Part shown: positions 37,400 to 60,420 of the stretch, piece after piece | Position numbering within the stretch: the first letter of the stretch is position 1 | How the letters are laid out: every line of letters begins with the position of its first letter | Origin: Cinclus cinclus | Taxonomy: Eukaryota; Chordata; Aves; Passeriformes; Cinclidae | Assembly (NCBI RefSeq): GCF_963662255.1 | Contig: NC_085056.1 | Location: 12,763,857 to 12,827,856, forward strand | Direction: 5' to 3' | Length of the DNA: 64,000 bases | Program-made: the position numbers and the translations under genes | The notes under the pieces: generated by a model | Seen by the model: the letters and a program-made list of their open reading frames with translations, nothing else | The model's database searches: none | What the model was told of the DNA's origin: nothing

Positions 37400-38000
37400 A
37401 ACAATGAAGCTTTATTCGGTGGAGGCGCTGGGAGAGCTCGGGCGCAGCCTTTCCTCTGTGTGCACGAGCAGTCTGACTGCGAGGGGCAGATATTTAAAAT
37501 GCACGTGTTTTTACAAACACTTCTGCAAACAGACATTTAAAATTGTTATAATTACAGCCAGTAAGCCCAAGCAGTAACTACCAAATGGTGGGGTGCTTTT
37601 TCTCTTGTTTTTCTCCTCTCTCCCCCTCTCCGTAGACACAGCAGCAGCGGCAGCAAACGCAACATGTGCTGCCCTAGTTCAGGCCCAGCATCCCCCTCGT
37701 GCTCCCCTTTGTCTCCTTGCCCCTGGAGGAGCCCAGCTGGTGAGAGGAGGGAATTAGGCAGCCCTGAGCTACCGGCACCTCCCCGGGGCCCCTAATCCGG
37801 GCGCTGGCAGCCGGCTGCCTCTTTCCTCCGACGGCCCGTGGCCTCAGGTCCGTGGGGATGGAGCCCCGGATGCGGCTGGCGGCAAAGCTGGGGGATGGCG
37901 GGGGCTGGGGGCTCCCGGGGGGCTCCGCAAAGCTGTGCTGGCAGCGGGGTGGGCGGCGGAGGTGGCTTAAATTGGGAACACGAGGCTTTGTTGCAGCTGC
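37400..38000. promoter_or_regulatory. GC-rich CpG-containing interval, candidate promoter or alternative exon
   Basis: GC content and CpG frequency rise here (GGTGGAGGCGCTGGGAGAGC, TCGGGCGCAG, CCGGATGCGGCTGGCGG), about 2 kb before the giant exon. Inside, TCTCCCCCTCTCCGTAG is a reasonable acceptor at 37635, and CAGCTG|GTGAGA is a donor after 37739. The 104 bases between them are open in the frame that would follow a phase-1 upstream exon. Their length (remainder 2 on division by 3) would shift the giant exon's frame, however. An untranslated first exon would avoid that problem. Confidence 0.35.
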
Positions 38001-39703
38001 AGAGAGAGAGCCGTTCATGGTCGGGGGAGTGAAGCCTGAGAAAAGTTTATGTAAAAATCAGGAGCTCGTTGCCTGTGTTTTAGGCTTGGGCTCCGCTAGA
38101 TTTGGAGGAGCTAGTTGAGTGCAAAGACCTTGAGCGTCTTAGAAGCAGGGATGCTTGCTGAGAGTCGAGGTGCATTTTGGGAGCAGCAAGAAGCAGGTTC
38201 TTGGTGTCCAGCATTGCTCTGGAGCAGGAGGTTAAGTTAAACAGGGGAGCAGAGCTCTCCTGGGAGCATGGGTTGCAGAGAGTGGATGCCTGACCTGGAA
38301 AATAGACATCGCCATTGTGCGGGAAGAGTTGTTTGGGGTGTGCTAATTTGGTTTAGTTTTTTTCCAAGGCCACTGCTCTCTTTCTTTACCTGGGATGAAA
38401 AGCAGTGTTTGCCAGAGCAGACAGTGCCACAGGAGCTGCCTGGTGCTGTGGTGATGCCCTCATCAGCCGAGCCCTTCTTTGAGAGCTCCTCGCCGTACTT
38501 GTGCCTTCTCGTCCTGGTGACTCTGTGGTTGGCAGGCACAAGGAGTGCACGTGTGGCAGCCTACATGCACAGTTAGGGACTTTTTTATTGGTTTGTTTTA
38601 GTAAAAACTGAAGTAGGAACATTAAATGTTTTATAAGGACGGTGTATCTCAAGAACCGGCTCCTTTTTACAATCTCCAAATATTTGTGTGGTCAGCGCCT
38701 TCCATCATTTACATGAACTTTGTTTTTGCTTTGTCCTGTGGTTTAGTTTATATTTTGCTTCATTCTGTGGTTTAGATATCAGACTAGTGGCATTTATGTT
38801 TCGTTCAACATCTCTGTGTTTGTTGGAATTAGGATATTCGAACTCGCTCACTTCTGTTGCTTGTTAACAATTCTGTTAATGAAAGCTGACAACATTTTAT
38901 GTATTTTTCCTAAAATGACTGTGGGGCTGCCGGAGTTGGTGCTGTGTTTCTTTGTGGTAATATGGAATTATAAAATATTTTTCAAAGCTTCATATTGAGT
39001 AAAGGAAATAGTTATTAAAGCAGAGGCTGGACCATTTTTGGTTTATCCTGAACTTCATTCTTTTGTGATGTCTTGAGATCTCCAGTGGTGATTTTCCCAG
39101 GCTTTAAAAAATTTATTTGATTTTGTACCCAGAGGGCAACATTACCTTTTGTACAAGGAAATGTGGTAATGGTGCGGATCTCTTCTCTGATTTTCTTGAG
39201 CTCTCCCAAATCTGATGCTTTCATCCCACCTAGATGTTCAACTCTGCCTTTGAGCAGCCTTTCATTCTGTCACAGTTTTGAGACAGAACTGAAGGATTTT
39301 TTTTAATGGAGACATTACTTAAAATCATCTTGATGTAGCATTTAACAGACCCACAAATTCACAGGTAGCTTTCTGAAATATTTGTATTGCTTCATTGCAC
39401 ACTGTGTTTCGCTTTCTTTATTCATTGTTTATTGCTTTACAGTACAGTGAACAGGTGTTAAACCTGCTAAAGAAAAATGCTTTTTATTAACACTATATGT
39501 TGGTATATTTGGTATATTTGCGAATTATGTTTACAAATATATTTTTATTTCTCTTTCTCAAACCTCCTTTCAAATTCAAGAGGGTTTGTCGGTTTTTTTT
39601 CTTTTTTTTTAGTTATTTTTTTTTAATGCTGTAATAGCAGAAGCCCATAGTGTTGTTGAGAGCTTTGTCCTTATTTCACAGATGCACTGGGAATTGTTTT
39701 TAA

Positions 39704-49883
<10,180 letters not shown>

Positions 49884-52800
49884 TAATTTATTTTATTATT
49901 TTTCAAGGAAAATGATTTTGATGTAATGATTCTTCACTTCAAAGCTTTTTGAATATGTGGTTATAAAAGTGTTACTGCTGAGCTTTTTTCCTTTTGAGTC
50001 CTCATGTAGCATTTTCATTTATATTAAAATCAAACTTGTGACAGTATCTTCCATTTGATAGCATAAATTTCTCTCTATCTGTGTAAAAAGTACTTGCCAG
50101 TTGTCAACCACTTAGGAGCAATTATGTTTCAATTTTGTATGTCATGACATTGAATAGATGTAACTGCTAGCATTTTCCCAGCTAAGTGTGGTGAATTCCT
50201 GAGGAACACTGTCAAAACAAAACACTTACAGAGTTATTTCAGTGGGTTTTTTCCTACTTTTTCCAACAATTCTGGACTTCAGAAAGTTCAGCTTTTCAGA
50301 CGTGAAAGTGTTTTATAAAACAGTGATTTCTGCCTTCTGTGACAGTCCTGTCGCAGGAATTAGTAAAAGCATTGTTGTAACCTGATGGATTGTATTTCTG
50401 CTGCAGCTATAGAATTGCTTCTCTGATGAACACAAAGAAAGGTTTCTCCCTGTATTGACAGATGTTATAAATATATGTGTTGGCCCAAGAGGTCAGTTTA
50501 TTTGGGTGCCTAGACCAGAAGAAGATACTTACACATGCCACTGTAAGCATGTGTTGGATGAGACCCTTCAAGGACCCAACAGTGCTCTCTGTGTCTCATA
50601 CATTCCTGTGCAGCATTTATCTCCCATAAGCATAATGGTTTTCCTTCAGCAATTTTACATTTAGGAAATTATTCTCCCATCAATTCAGGTATGTAAGTCC
50701 TATTAGCTTTGAAGTGGATTGTGCCTAAATACCAGAGAGAGAGAAATATGGACTGACACCGTCTTCAAACCCCTACCCCCAAATGAAAAACATACGTCAG
50801 TCACAGTAATTTTCATCCAAGAGCCAGGCAGGAGTTTTAATTTAATGTCAAGCAGGTTAAGATAAAGATATCTAAAAATGTTTGCTTTTATAGCAGGTGC
50901 TAATGTAATCTCTTGTTTGCAAGCTTGAAGAGTGAGATCCTTGTTAATTGGACCATTGTGATTTCATGTAGCTCCCTTCTAGATTTTAAGAAAGAAATCC
51001 TTAGCAAGCTTAGCACTTGTTTCAACTTAATTTGTGGTCCAGTAGCTAAGAAGTGATTTTTAAATACCAGGGTAATGAAATGCTGAGTTAAGGTTCTGCT
51101 TGATTGGAGGGGAACTGTTTTTTTTTTTCTTTTGGAAAAATGTAATTTCTTCATTTTGCAGTAATTGATATGTGAAGTTTATTTATGTATATTCCCATAT
51201 TAGTGCTGTCTGGAATAATACACAATTATACACATGGCCTCACAAAGTTCTTAGCACCATTGAAAAAAATAGGTGTAGAAAGCATAGGGAGCTGTGAAAA
51301 TTGTGGTGCTGTTATTTGTGAAAACTGTATCCATTGTTTCCTTGAAGGTGTGCATCAGTTACTTTAACATTTGGAAGAACTCTATATAGTACAAAAGTGC
51401 TATGGGCCCAGTTCAGTACACCTAGAACATTGTAAATACCAGGATGTGATAAGAAAATATGTGATAATTTCAGTGTGGTGTCATATCTTCATGTCCCTTT
51501 CCTGAGGTACAGACTGAGGATGTGCATTAATTTAAGGTCATCACCGCTTTTAAGGTTTCTGTTTAGGAAAGTGTAGAAACCTTTAATATGGAGCCAAACT
51601 TCCTCTCACTCTGGGCATCTCATTTCACAAGGCTCCTGGACCCCCTCTCCTTCAGGACATGCAGCTGCTCACAAAAAAGGTGTTTCCAGTGAGTTTGCTT
51701 ATTGGTATTTGTTCTTTACTGGAGAATACTGAAGGGAAAAGGAGAGGTTGGATGTCAGCTTTTCTCAAGCAATAAATGCTGTGCAGATTTTTGGTGTTAA
51801 TTTACATAGTCAAGGGTTAGTAACAGTAGGGAGGGTGACTGCCTCCTGTGCTTGCTCCTGTCCCCCTTGATCACAGCCTGAGCACTCTGTTCCCTTATTC
51901 AGGCCTTAGGACAGACTTGGCACATTACTCCTTACTGCTTAGGCTGGTTTATCACTGATAAGGGGTGCAAGAGCTTCCCTTCTCTGTGTTAGACCAAGTC
52001 TAGCCAGATGGACAGCAAGAGAAAGAAGCTAATATAGCTGTTTCTGCAGCCCAGATCTAGTTCACAGGAATTATTAATGTCATTGTTGTCAATTTAAAAT
52101 CTACAGATGAGGATTTGTGCTGAGGGACACAGTGGGGACACTGAGGTTGCAGGGTGAACATGCAGGTGTTTGGGAAGCAGGAAGAACTTACCCTCAGACT
52201 GTGGGTCCTCAGAGCTTAGGGCTGGCCTCATCTCAATGAACTTGTATCTGTCTAAAGTTAAGGTGTCTGGTTTAATATAGTCATTGAGATGCTGTCTCGG
52301 GAAAATGAATGATTGATACCAATCTAAGATAAGAGTTTGAGTAGGATAAGCATTTCCAGGGAGAGATTTTTATCTCTCTTTTGAATTTGAGGAGAGCCAA
52401 GACAATGAAGTTAGCCTTGACATGTAATTTTTAGGTAAAAAATCCCTTGTCTTTGATAATCCATGACCTCTCAGCAGCACTTTCTTCTCATACTTTGAGA
52501 AACACAAAATCAATAGTTGACATATCTTAAGCACTTGCTTACAGTTTTATTCTGCTCAAGTGACTGTCAGCAAAGGAATCCCTGCTCTGTAGCACTGATA
52601 CCTTTTAAGGAGCAGGGTCCATAATATAATTAAAGAATCCAATTATTTCTGACATTATGATCTTAAAAACTGCATCCATTTAAGTTGGCTGTGCCTCCCT
52701 CTTCAACCTCTCAGATTCCCAGTCTGGAGCTGGAGGCCCTGTTCATAATTCATGGAGGTAGGGGGTTTATTTTTTTCAAAGCAGCATGCAGGGAATTTCC

Positions 52801-52999
52801 AGCACTACTCCCACACACCGCTTTGAAAAATTACCCTGCTGCACTCTAGCCCTTCATATCCTGTGCACAAACACAGAGGCACATTGGGTCCTTCCCGGGG
52901 TCCCCAGGGAAGGAGCAGGCTGGATCCATCCCCAGAGGAGGGTAACGGGAGATGTTTTGTTTCAGTTGATGCTGGGGCCTGTAGGAGGGCTCTGCGTGG

Positions 53000-54250
53000 C
53001 AGAACAGACCTCCTGAGCTGGGCTTAGCCGGGAAGGGATCTGTTTAGGAAGGTTTTCAGCTGGGGGCTGGAATTTTTAGAGAGCAGTGGTCTTTGAAACA
53101 CTGCACCCATTGGGGCTCCTTTGAAACGTTTCCATGCCCACAGAAAGGGGATCCCCCTTTGAAACATTTACAGGCATTGGGGAGTCCACCTGGGACTATA
53201 TCAAAAACTTTCAGTAGTTCTTGCTGCCTCTGTACTTGCTTGCCTCCTGTTGCGCTGACCTGGCAATGTTTAAAGCTTCCCCCCTTCTCTCCCCACCTCG
53301 CTCTGCCTCTGATGTGCTGTCTCCAGCGGATGCAGGGGAGGATGGGCCTGCGGGCCCTGGGCTCTACGGGGGGCATGAGCAGCCGTGGCAGCAGCCAAGG
53401 TGTGGAAATCTGTCAGTGAAGCTCTGCCCGGTGCCTGGGGGAGCCCTGGAACTTCGGTCTCATCACAGGGCCACCTCCAAGCATGGCTGCTCCCATACTG
53501 CGCTGCCGAGGGAAATCTGCTCAGAGCCCTGCACGGGGAAATAAAGATTAGGGCCCAGGGTTTTCCTGTTGGGTTTTTACAGCTGTGCTCTTCCCTCAGC
53601 CAGCCTGGGCTCCCTAACTGATACTTTTCAGGTGCACGTAATTCTACAGGTTTGTTCTCTGCGTGGGTCAGTTGTCCATATCAATGGGAAGTGCATTTGG
53701 ATCCCTGCCACAGTTCTCAGTTCTTTGGGTAAGAGAAGTGGACACAGCAGTACTTCTCGCTGTCTCAGTTAGATGGGGCGTGTTTTCCATTCATCATTCA
53801 AAGATGAGCAACTGTCCCAACTCTTCTTTCTCCATTCTCCAAGAAAATCTCCTGGCAAATGTGCACAGGAAACTCAACTGGGGCTCAGTTAATGCTGGAG
53901 CAGGGAAAATAATGATTCCTGGTTTGTGCTCTGCCACTGGCATTGCTGTAACATTCCTCCTGCCTCCGGCTCCAAAGGAATGTGTTTGTGGGCTCATGAG
54001 AGGCTGTCCCAGCGCTCGGAGCTCAGCAGAGCTCTGCCCTGCCCCAGTGCCCCTCCTGTCCTTCCCTGTGGAATTGCCAGTGCTCCCTGCCAAGGCCCAG
54101 GAATGAGCACTGGTGAGCAGGGGAGGAGTGGATGTGTTTGTGATGTGAGCACGAGGCCCTGTCTGTGCCTTGGGAGCCGCTGGGGACAGAGGGGAGTGCT
54201 GAAGGGAAAGCTTCCAGAAGTCAGTGAAATTGTTCCATGGTGCAGGTCTT
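53000..54250. other. GC-rich intronic block with short spaced repeats
   Basis: A GC-rich interval between AT-rich flanks. CTTTGAAAC recurs at 53091, 53119 and 53157. Long overlapping frames (up to 147 codons on + and 117 on -) show no domain, are mutually overlapping and lack clear splice context. The GC-rich zinc-finger tail exon expected downstream in ZNF423 is not here. Confidence 0.35.
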
Positions 54251-54542
54251 GAACTGCAGCCTGGATAAATTCCTCTCTGTTTGATGGGATGGGGTTGACA
54301 AAGTTAAACACTGTGTTTGGGAGCGTTTTCTGAGTACTGCCAGCCATGGCATATCATACATTGCGTGTAGTGTAGGACTCCAAGGATATTAATTACCTTT
54401 CCTGCCCTTAGAGATCATGTTTCAAGTTCTGGAAACACTCTGGCAGAATTAAACACAAAAGAGAAGGGAAAACATCCATCCACAGTAACATTTCTTTCAA
54501 ACGCATGCAAGTATTTGAAACAAAACAATGGCCAGCTATAGG

Positions 54543-54593
54543 TTTGTTATTTTGTTAGCATTTTAAAATAACATAATATTTTAAAATAACAAA
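54543..54593. repeat. AT-rich inverted plus direct repeat
   Basis: TTTGTTATTTT at 54543-54553 pairs with AAAATAACAAA at 54583-54593. A second AAAATAACA lies between them at 54565-54573, so there is also a direct repeat of ATTTTAAAATAACA. This is a small potential cruciform with no gene attached. Confidence 0.7.
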
Positions 54594-57500
54594 GTAAACT
54601 GGATGATTGGAAAAGGTCCAACTGCAAAAACAACTACAGAAATAATTTTCTAAAAAGCAGCAATTTAGAAAACTCATTTTATGTTCAGAAGAATTAGCAG
54701 CTGATACCAAGCTCAGTTGCTGAGATAAAACCAGTACAGAGGTGAAGGGGTTGAGGTCGTACTCAAATCAAGCATAAATCAATATATTCCCAGTTATATT
54801 TTGGTTTCTGTTTAAAAATTAAAGCAAACAGTTTCATCTTTTGATTTATGTTTCATAAAACATAAAGTTCATAAACCTAGATCTTAACAAAATTGCTAAT
54901 TTATGTATTATATGAATAAAAATTCTGGCTGATTTTGGATGGTCTTGAACTCCTTCCTGTCACAGTAGATTCTGAGTGCATGTGTATGTGACAAGGTAAG
55001 GTTCATTTTTGCAGAAATGACTCTTATGCATGGGAAGAGACTTAGCCCTGGGCATCCTCAGATGAGGATGTGAAGCATTTCTTATACTCAGGCCTGATCT
55101 TGTGAAGCATTTTGTTCCCCATTCTCAATGAGTTGAGGACATCTAATGCTTCTCAGAATCTCTTATAATAAAACATATTTTACTTTGCATGAAATAAATG
55201 TAGCTAATATTGGAAGACATGCAGCTTTAATTCTTGTAAAATTCCTATTTCTTTGGACATAAGGACTTCTGTTAGTTAAAGCATGTACATGGTAGGAATG
55301 ATGATGACATTGTAAAGTACTGTCTTAGCAATAGCTTTCAGGCATTGAAGCAAATAAAAATGTGCCAGATTGTTTTTGAAGCATTACTTGCAAATTATCA
55401 ACAGGAACATATTTCTGGACTCAACTGCTGAATGTGTGAATTAATTATGGACATATTAGGAACTCAGAATTTTTTTTTTAAACTTTGATGTTTGTAAAGC
55501 ATATTCCAAGTAATTGCTCTTTTAATGCAGAATTAAATGTACAACCTTCTTATATTTACCCAGCACTTGCTTCAATATCCAATTCTATGTGGACTTGCCT
55601 AAAGAACAATATGTACTAGACTTTCATTTTGCAGCACCTGCCTATTGAGGAAGACTAGTTTTAGAAAAAAAAAGTTAAGTGTACTTACCTTAAGAGATGA
55701 ACACATAACAGGGTGTCTCCCTCCACATGCCCCTGGGACCCTTAATCCCAGGGACTGGCTGGTGCTGCTTGAGAGGCTTTGCCTGAGTGGAGCTTGCTGC
55801 TGGCTCAGGCTCCTGGGCACAGGCATCTGCTCATGCCACTAAGGGTTTCCTGTTATTTTGCCCAATTCTAAGCCCTCGGTTTTTGTTGGGCTTTTTTGAG
55901 ATTTTTTTTTTTTTTCATTCATTACTTTTAGCATTGACCACATTTTCAGGTCCTTAAATGAAATGAGTATAGTGTATTGAAGGCCAGAAATATTTGTTTT
56001 CTAACACTTTTTATGTGTAGTCCTACTGAAAGCCAGGCTGCCATTGCTAACAGACAGAAGCAGCTTCCTTTATTCAGTATAAACAAAATTTGCCTTAATG
56101 TAATCTATTATTTAATTGGTTTCTTATTGTGAAACTTCAAAACATTGTGTTTTTACTGTTCCTTCCTTTCTAAGGCTGGAAAATTGATTATACAAAGTCT
56201 TAATAATTTTATGCAGTTATCCTGTGCAGATGTGGCCTCCTGGAATTGTTATCTATGCATATTTGTTCACACAAATTACTCCATTTCATGAGAATGTATT
56301 TTGTTTTGCTTGTTTATCGGGAAAGAAATAACCTTTTCCTTAATGTATTCATTCACATATTCCTTTTGCATTTTTCATTTCATTTACAACTTGGTAATAG
56401 TAGTTCAGTTTTCACTGACATTTTTATAGCTGCTATGACAACATTTCTGTTTTGCATGATACATGCATAATGGGCAATGATCGAAGTGTTACATTGCTTT
56501 CATTCTTTCTTAACTGTGTTAAGATTCCTTACAACCTCCAAACTCAATTTTCATATGCAGTGATGATTACACCTGTTTAAACATTTTCCTGGCAGTTTCA
56601 TATTTATTCATGAAGGGGGCAGTTGATAAAACACCTTTTCTGCAATCCGGCTGAGTTTTAAGTGTGATTTTTCTTCAAAGTTACCATTAACAAGCACCTC
56701 AGTCTAGTCCCAGCATTTCAACATCAGCTAGGCAGTGTAGCAAAAATGCTATTTTCAGTAAACTTTGCCTTGCGTAGACATAATTTTTCTGAGGATGTAA
56801 CTTGGTCTTCATTTTATTAACTCACTTTGAAAACTGTTTTATGTTTGTATTTAAAAGTCTGCAGAGATAGTTTCTGCCTTATTCTCAGATGTTTTATATG
56901 CATATGGCCATGTATTTCTAAATTCACAAACAAATTTCTTAGCCCCTCTTTGCTAATCTTGAATCTTGAAAGGAGAGTATGTCCTCACCATATGGGGCTT
57001 GGGTTTTCTCTGCAGATGGTGAAATGACTCTGCTTTCTGGTGGAGAGGTCAGCACCCCTCTGTGTCCTACTTTTGAGGAAAAAACACCAGAATATTTCTT
57101 GAGGAAGGGAAAAACCTACCACCATTTCTAAGTGCAGTCTTCAGACTTCATATAAATAATGTTCTCAGGACATTGTTCTCCTCATGTGAATTGTGGGACT
57201 TATGTCTCTATTTGTTCTGTCCTTAAAATTTTGGTGTTGATTTATCTGTGGGAGCTTTTTAGCAAGTAACAGTTTTATCTGGATAATGTAGGTGTTATCC
57301 TCCTTTCCTCTTTATTCACTGGTTTGGAAATATCTCGTATCAGTACCACCTTTTTTGACTGACCAAAAACTTAGTGACTTTTTCTGAAAAATAGATGATA
57401 TATGAGAAGCGAATAAAGAAGAAAGGAATGAATGTTGAGTGAAGCTGGAAAGACCTCATACTTGGGTTAGCTAGGAATTAGCTTTGGTGGAGTTATAAAA

Positions 57501-58602
57501 TACTCATTTTACCTCTTTGGGGGAATCTAGACAAGGTTCCAGACTGTTTCCAGTGATAGGAAAATGGGAGAAGAATGTGTTTAATATCAGTGATCTGTAG
57601 TTAAATTCCTTTTCTGCTGATAAAATTCTGGATTGTATTCTTTCTGAAGAGGAGGTTCAGTATTCGGCACTTTTGAGCATTGACAAATGTTTATTTTTCT
57701 TCTTTTGACTGCGGAACAGCCCTCCGGTGAATCACTTAGGGTGTGCATATGCTGAACCCTAGCTCTAGTTATCAAAATAAAGGCCTTGTTCATATGTTAA
57801 AAGTCCAGGTTTGTACCAAATGTTACTTGGTAAGCAACAAAGTGAGGCAGTTGCACTGTTGCCTTTAATTATGTTTTAAACTCAACAGCATCCTTAACCT
57901 TCAGGAAGGTTTTATCTGGTCTCCTGGAACAAGAGGTTACTAACTGACATGACCCTTAAAAATTATTATTTCTGTTTTGTGATAGCTGGCAAGCAAGTCA
58001 AATCAGACACAGTCCTCCCTGGATGCTCTGTTTGGGGTACGGGCATCTTTCTTCTTTTAATTTGCAGAGGAAAACTTGTCTATGTTGAGGTTCCTTTCAC
58101 TGATCCCCATGAAGGAAACCCATGTAAACTTTTTAAGCACTTGTCCCTTTTTCTTTTGTTTCAAGGCTCCTGGCAGAGATAAAGCCTTCGCACAACTGGT
58201 CTCTACAGATGTGCTGCTTTCTTGTCACATACTTCATTCAATTTATTGGTAACTTTTGACAGCTTTGTGCCTTTTTAAGAATTGGAAGGGTTTTAATTGA
58301 ATATTTTGACTTCTCAATGATCTTTTGAGATCCACTGTGTGCCATCTTAAAAATTAAATTCCTTTTTTTAGATGATTGCACAATAAGATTGAGGTAGGGG
58401 ACTTCTGGTTGTCCCTGTCAGACTTCCCTGTGGTAATGTCAAACTCTAAAGAAATAGAAAGTTCTTTAAGTGGAAAGTGTTTTGTTCTGCCACAACTGAA
58501 GAAACCCAAAGAAATCATGTATGAATACCACAGTCTTCCTAAGACAGAGCTCCACAGCAGGCCACCTCACTGTAGTTCCATAGTTGTCTTTTTCACCTAT
58601 TT

Positions 58603-59165
58603 CATAGAATCATAAAATCATCAAGGTTGGAAAAGACCTCCAAGATGGAGTCCAGCCTTTTACCGAGCACCACCTTGTCAACTAGACCAGAGCACTGAGT
58701 GCCATGTTCAGTGGTTTCTTGAACATTTCTGGAGGTTCTGACTCCACCGCCTCCCTGGGCAGCCTGTTCCAATGCTTACCCACCATTTCAGTGAACATTT
58801 TTTTCCTGATGTTCAACCTGAACCTCCTCTGGTGCAGCTTGGGGCCATTTCCCCCTCTCCTGTTGCTGTTGCCTGGGAGCAGAGCCCAACTCCCATCTGG
58901 CTGCACCCTCCTGCCAGGGAGTTGCAGAGACCAAGAAGGTCCCCCCGAGGCTCCTTTTCAGCAGGCTGAGCCCCCCCACTCCCTCAGCTGCTCGTCATTG
59001 GACTGACTCTCTAGATCTGTCATCAGCTCTATTGTCCTTCTCTGGACAGCCTTCATCCCCTCAAAGTCTTCACTGAATTGAGGGGCCCAAAACTGGACAC
59101 ATACAGTGTCCCATATGGGGTGACAATCTCAGCTTTGTGTTTTGTGCTTTGTCCTGCTGGAACAA
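58603..59165 (-). mobile_element. CR1 LINE copy, antisense, 5'-truncated
   Basis: On the + strand the segment opens with ATAGAATCATAAAATCATCA, AGGTTGGAAAAGACCTCCAA and GATGGAGTCCAGCC, the complement of the CR1 3' tail. It continues through TCCCTGGGCAGCCTGTTCCA, CTCCTTTTCAGCAGGCTGAG, GTCCTTCTCTGGACAGCC and GGGGCCCAAAACTGGACAC, all typical of the CR1 3' ORF2 and UTR region. About 560 bases remain and the frame is broken. The upstream end of the element is near 59165. CR1 is the dominant retrotransposon of birds. Confidence 0.92.
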
Positions 59166-59918
59166 GCCCAGGGGCAGATGGGGTCAATGAGGTGCGGACC
59201 TCATGGGGAGGAGCCGAACCTTTTTGCCTCCTGCTTTGCGTAGGAAGTGGCCAACACTAATTTGGTTTAGTGTTTCCTTCTTTGGCCCCTCCTGAATTGG
59301 TGGAGAAAATTACAAAAGATGGCACCAGGTACGAAGTGCACCCTGCTGATGTGTTTGCATCACAATTTCAGTCAGTCACAGCCTACCTGGGACTTAATCC
59401 TGCTGTACATCATCCATCATCTGGGGGACACTTATCTGGCGACAGTCATGAGCCTTTAAAAAAGACCAGATCTGTTGGTCATTGTGTGTACAACTGGGGA
59501 GTGTTTAGATTTTACAATGACTATCCTGTTCTGTATTCACAGGGAAATTTTTTAGCATGGCTCACACTAGCAGAGCCTTTGGTTTTAGGTTTTGCTGCAA
59601 ATAGAGTTTGGGTGTTTTAAAGGATCAGCATCAACTAGCACCACAGGCATGTCCTCTGTTGTTATGTTTTGCACGCATCAGCTATCATGTATTATTGGGG
59701 TATGGACAAATAGTTCTTAAACCTCATGACTGTGAGTTATATCCAGGAATAAATATTGGCAACAAAAGTTAAATGATGAAACCTCATGCAATGAACAGTA
59801 ACTGATTCAAGCTGGGCCGGATATAGATAAAGTTGAAGGGAAGAAAGTATTCCAGTTACAGTTTTCTCCTTGTTTAATTTTCTAGTTAAGAAATTCCATT
59901 TTTATCCCCCCTTTTCTT

Positions 59919-59944
59919 AAAAAAAAAAAAACAAACAAAAAAAA
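59919..59944. repeat. Poly-A-rich tract
   Basis: A13, then CAAACA and a further run of A. Low-complexity sequence, possibly the tail of an old insertion; no body is recognised. Confidence 0.85.
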
Positions 59945-60179
59945 GGAAACCAAAAGACCCAAGCAACTTTTGATTCACCATTTTTTAAAAAAAATTCTGT
60001 GATATGGGCTGAAAAAAAGAAAGAGAAGCAAAGCAACCTTCCCTATGGCTTTAAAATCTTTTTTAACTGGTAGTAGCTGTGCCTTCACTTCCAGAACATC
60101 AGCGGAGAGAATTTCCTTAGAAGACTAATTCTAATGTGTCAGAAACTGAAGTCAACAATGTGTTAAACCTGAATGATGA

Positions 60180-60420
60180 ACTTCCAGGGGATGGGGAATT
60201 TGCATCATGGGATGTAATTTACTTAATTTACTTTATGTAGCATTTGAAAATCTAGTTGGACAATTTAATTTTTTAAAATCTAAGCCTTTTTAATTTGCCT
60301 ATCTTTTGACTTAGTTCAACAAAGAAAAATTTAAAAATTACAAGTGGAAATATGAGGTTTGATTTCTCCTTCCAGTGGAAATAATATTAGATCATAAATG
60401 TACAAGGTGCAATTATATCT
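60180..60420. promoter_or_regulatory. Candidate enhancer with octamer motif
   Basis: ATTTGCAT (octamer, reverse complement ATGCAAAT) at 60198-60205 is followed by an AT-rich run with TTAATTTACTTTATG, CAATTTAATTTTTTAAAA and TTTAATTTGCC. It is unique-looking and repeat-free. POU factors bind the octamer. Function is inferred only. Confidence 0.3.

Noticed and set aside
53056..54347. Cluster of long frames in the GC-rich downstream block.
   Set aside because: They overlap on both strands, are low in complexity, and none matches the expected ZNF423 C-terminal finger exons.
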